DNA from: Bacillota bacterium
GTDB taxonomy: Bacteria; Bacillota; Clostridia; Christensenellales; JAEXRW01
Direction of reading: 5' to 3'
Assembly (NCBI GenBank): GCA_023454175.1
Contig: JAEXRW010000035.1
Location: forward strand, 1 to 34,278
DNA: 34,278 nucleotides
Position 1 is the first letter of the stretch. Each line of letters begins with the position of its first letter. Of the stretch, positions 33,273-34,278 are shown one piece after another. The notes beneath the pieces are model-generated. The model saw only the letters and a program-made list of their open reading frames with translations, made no database searches and was not told the origin of the DNA. Both the position numbers and the translations under genes were made by a program.

Positions 33273-33842
33273 TTATACGGCTCCCTCGGGGAGGGGTTCA
33301 TCCATCTCCCGCTCAAAGACATAGACCTTGCCGTTTTCGGCCGTGCCCAGCCTCGGTCCGGAGAATCCCCTGCGCTTGAGTTCCTTGCGCACGAAGGCCA
33401 TGATGGCTGCGTGGCTGATGATGAGTGCGTCCTCTTCGATCTCCAGTATCTCGTCCAGCGCGCGGCTCACCCGCTCTTCCACCGCCGCCTTGCTTTCCGC
33501 CTGGGAACGGTGGGAGAACATCACGGCGAAACGGATGAGGATATACCATATCACGTAGTGCAGCCGCACGTTCTTCCGGAACACCGGGCTCAGGGGGATC
33601 TCCCGCAGTTCCTGCATTTTTGTTATTTTGCCGTTGCAGATGGTTTCCGCGGTTTTGATGGCCCTTTGCAGGTCACTGCTGAAAAAGCGCTTCCAGTTGA
33701 TGCCCAGCAGGTCCGTATTCCCCACTTCTATATCCGATGCTTCATATTCTCTGCTCCACTGGAGCAGTTCCTCTCTCGTTAAAACCCTTTTACCCGGCAG
33801 TCCCCGCTTTACCGGGAAATGCCGCACCAGGCCTATTCTCAT
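33273..33842 (-). CDS. histidine phosphatase family protein with RHF variant
   Basis: A 189-residue protein of the phosphoglycerate-mutase-like superfamily. The N-terminal motif reads LVRHFPV, so the usual Gly after Arg-His is Phe, while the acceptor His8 is kept. SSDLQRAIKTAETI supplies the second Arg, REIPLSP an acidic residue, and LIISHAAIMAF the second His. RHF in place of RHG is a known minor variant, but may signal a distinct substrate. Several extra aromatic residues lie in LHYVIWYILIRFAVMF, a hydrophobic stretch that may cap the active site. AAAGGG precedes the ATG. Alone, no linked gene. Confidence 0.84.
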   Translation of the reverse strand: MRIGLVRHFPVKRGLPGKRVLTREELLQWSREYEASDIEVGNTDLLGINWKRFFSSDLQRAIKTAETICNGKITKMQELREIPLSPVFRKNVRLHYVIWYILIRFAVMFSHRSQAESKAAVEERVSRALDEILEIEEDALIISHAAIMAFVRKELKRRGFSGPRLGTAENGKVYVFEREMDEPLPEGAV

Positions 33843-33889
33843 TCTGCTGCCCTTTCTATAATGAATATAAATACAAATAATTATGTTCT

Positions 33890-33918
33890 ATGATACTATC
33901 GAATCTCATGGTTGTCCA
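33890..33918 (-). promoter_or_regulatory. promoter of the RHF phosphatase gene
   Basis: Minus-strand TGGACA (33913-33918), 17-base spacer, TATCAT (33890-33895); leader of about 40 bases. Confidence 0.6.
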
Positions 33919-34007
33919 TGCGTTTGACCAATTGTTTATAATATAAATCTCCATTCGGGAAATCCGGCATATCCCATTATCGCGTGTGATTGATCAAGCC
34001 GCACGGT

Positions 34008-34034
34008 TATAATTTAAACGCATCCGTATGCGTT
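34008..34034 (+). promoter_or_regulatory. -10 box with adjacent inverted repeat, operator-like
   Basis: Plus-strand TATAAT (34008-34013), with a weak TGTGAT 17 bases upstream (33985-33990), is followed at the expected start site by AACGCAT-CCGT-ATGCGTT (34017-34034). It could be a promoter with an operator for a plus-strand gene beyond the window, but no such gene is visible. Confidence 0.35.
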
Positions 34035-34084
34035 CAAACGATTCGCTCCGGGATTACTTAATGGTAAAAGAATAGTGGATTTGT

Positions 34085-34234
34085 TCAATTGGGATCTTGA
34101 AGCCACTTATCGCTCACCCTGCACTGAAAGTACAGGGATTCGCTTAGGCGACTGAAAGTCGCTTTAGAAGGCTGAAGCCTGCTTTTTAATCGCAAATCTA
34201 TTCTACCTGCTTCTCCTTTGATTTTCTCTTTCAT
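34085..34234 (-). CDS. possible 49-residue small protein
   Basis: A minus-strand frame from ATG at 34234 to TGA at 34085 encodes 49 residues, starting M-K-E-K-I-K and ending WLQDPN, rich in Arg, Lys and Ser. AAAGGAAA lies just before the ATG, a close but purine-rich binding site. The frame overlaps a row of hairpins, so the apparent coding could be an accident of a repeat or RNA structure. I do not recognise it. There is no other gene in the last 430 bases. Confidence 0.3.
   Translation of the reverse strand: MKEKIKGEAGRIDLRLKSRLQPSKATFSRLSESLYFQCRVSDKWLQDPN
34117..34189 (+). repeat. three consecutive GAA-loop hairpins, unknown element
   Basis: CCCTGCACT-GAA-AGTACAGGG (34117-34137, one mismatch), GCGACT-GAA-AGTCGC (34148-34162) and AGGC-TGAA-GCCT (34169-34180) follow each other with about 6-10 bases between, then CTTTTTAAT. 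The shared ACTGAAAGT core suggests a repeated structural unit rather than chance. The last hairpin plus T-run looks terminator-like on the plus strand. Confidence 0.55.
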
Positions 34235-34278
34235 TTTCCTTTTGTTTTCCTGTCCAGGAGTGGTGCCGGGCCTAGGTT

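Noticed and set aside
34117..34234. IS200/IS605-type element end
   Set aside because: Hairpins fit loosely, but no tnpA or tnpB frame is in the window and no boundary can be defined.

Overview
The window reads as chromosome of an anaerobic, fairly GC-rich member of the Bacillota, most likely class Clostridia. Reasons: a T-box riboswitch, AGGAGG-type ribosome binding sites, sigma-A style promoters, rubrerythrin plus a rubredoxin-like protein, an ADP-forming acetyl-CoA synthetase, and bacterial-type T-tailed terminators. Nearly all genes lie on the minus strand; the exceptions are a serpin fragment, a GNAT acetyltransferase, a radical SAM protein and asnB. There are no tRNA or rRNA genes, CRISPR arrays, transposases or phage genes.

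Left part (1-9.9 kb): the C-terminus of a serpin, a SERCA-like calcium P-type ATPase, a GNAT acetyltransferase, a two-gene ABC exporter, a histidine phosphatase, a LemA/DUF2207 membrane pair separated by an internal terminator, and a membrane-anchored extracytoplasmic protein. Next (10.1-12.4 kb) come an oxidative-stress pair (rubrerythrin and a rubredoxin-domain protein) and, divergently, a SPASM-like radical SAM enzyme.

The centre (12.4-22.4 kb) holds aromatic amino acid biosynthesis in two minus-strand transcription units. Unit 1 is T-box, aroE-aroK fusion, aroF, aroB, aroA, aroC, aroQ, pheA: every step from DAHP to prephenate/phenylpyruvate in one tight operon. Aligning the T-box stem I to the known glyQ layout puts a UUC (Phe) codon in the specifier position, which fits an operon ending in pheA. 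Unit 2 is a second DAHP synthase followed by tyrA, with a strong promoter and a structured leader that is not a T-box. Each branch therefore owns a DAHP synthase.

The right part (22.6-34.3 kb) has asnB with a terminator-like hairpin directly before its ribosome binding site, a 1227-residue secreted protein of alternating Ig-like (Big_5-type) repeats whose middle is strikingly AT-rich, an operon of three tandem YcxB-like membrane proteins plus a cell-wall amidase, a single-chain ADP-forming acyl-CoA synthetase with its ATP-grasp half first, and a second histidine phosphatase. The last 430 bases are non-coding or hold only a tiny ORF, with a row of GAA-loop hairpins.

I did not find a clearly new multi-gene system. 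The most distinctive items are the split, doubly fed aromatic pathway with its Phe T-box, the leader structures before aroF2-tyrA and asnB, the mosaic Ig-repeat gene, the YcxB triplet with its amidase, and the hairpin block at the right edge. All statements come from reading the sequence by eye; no searches were run.
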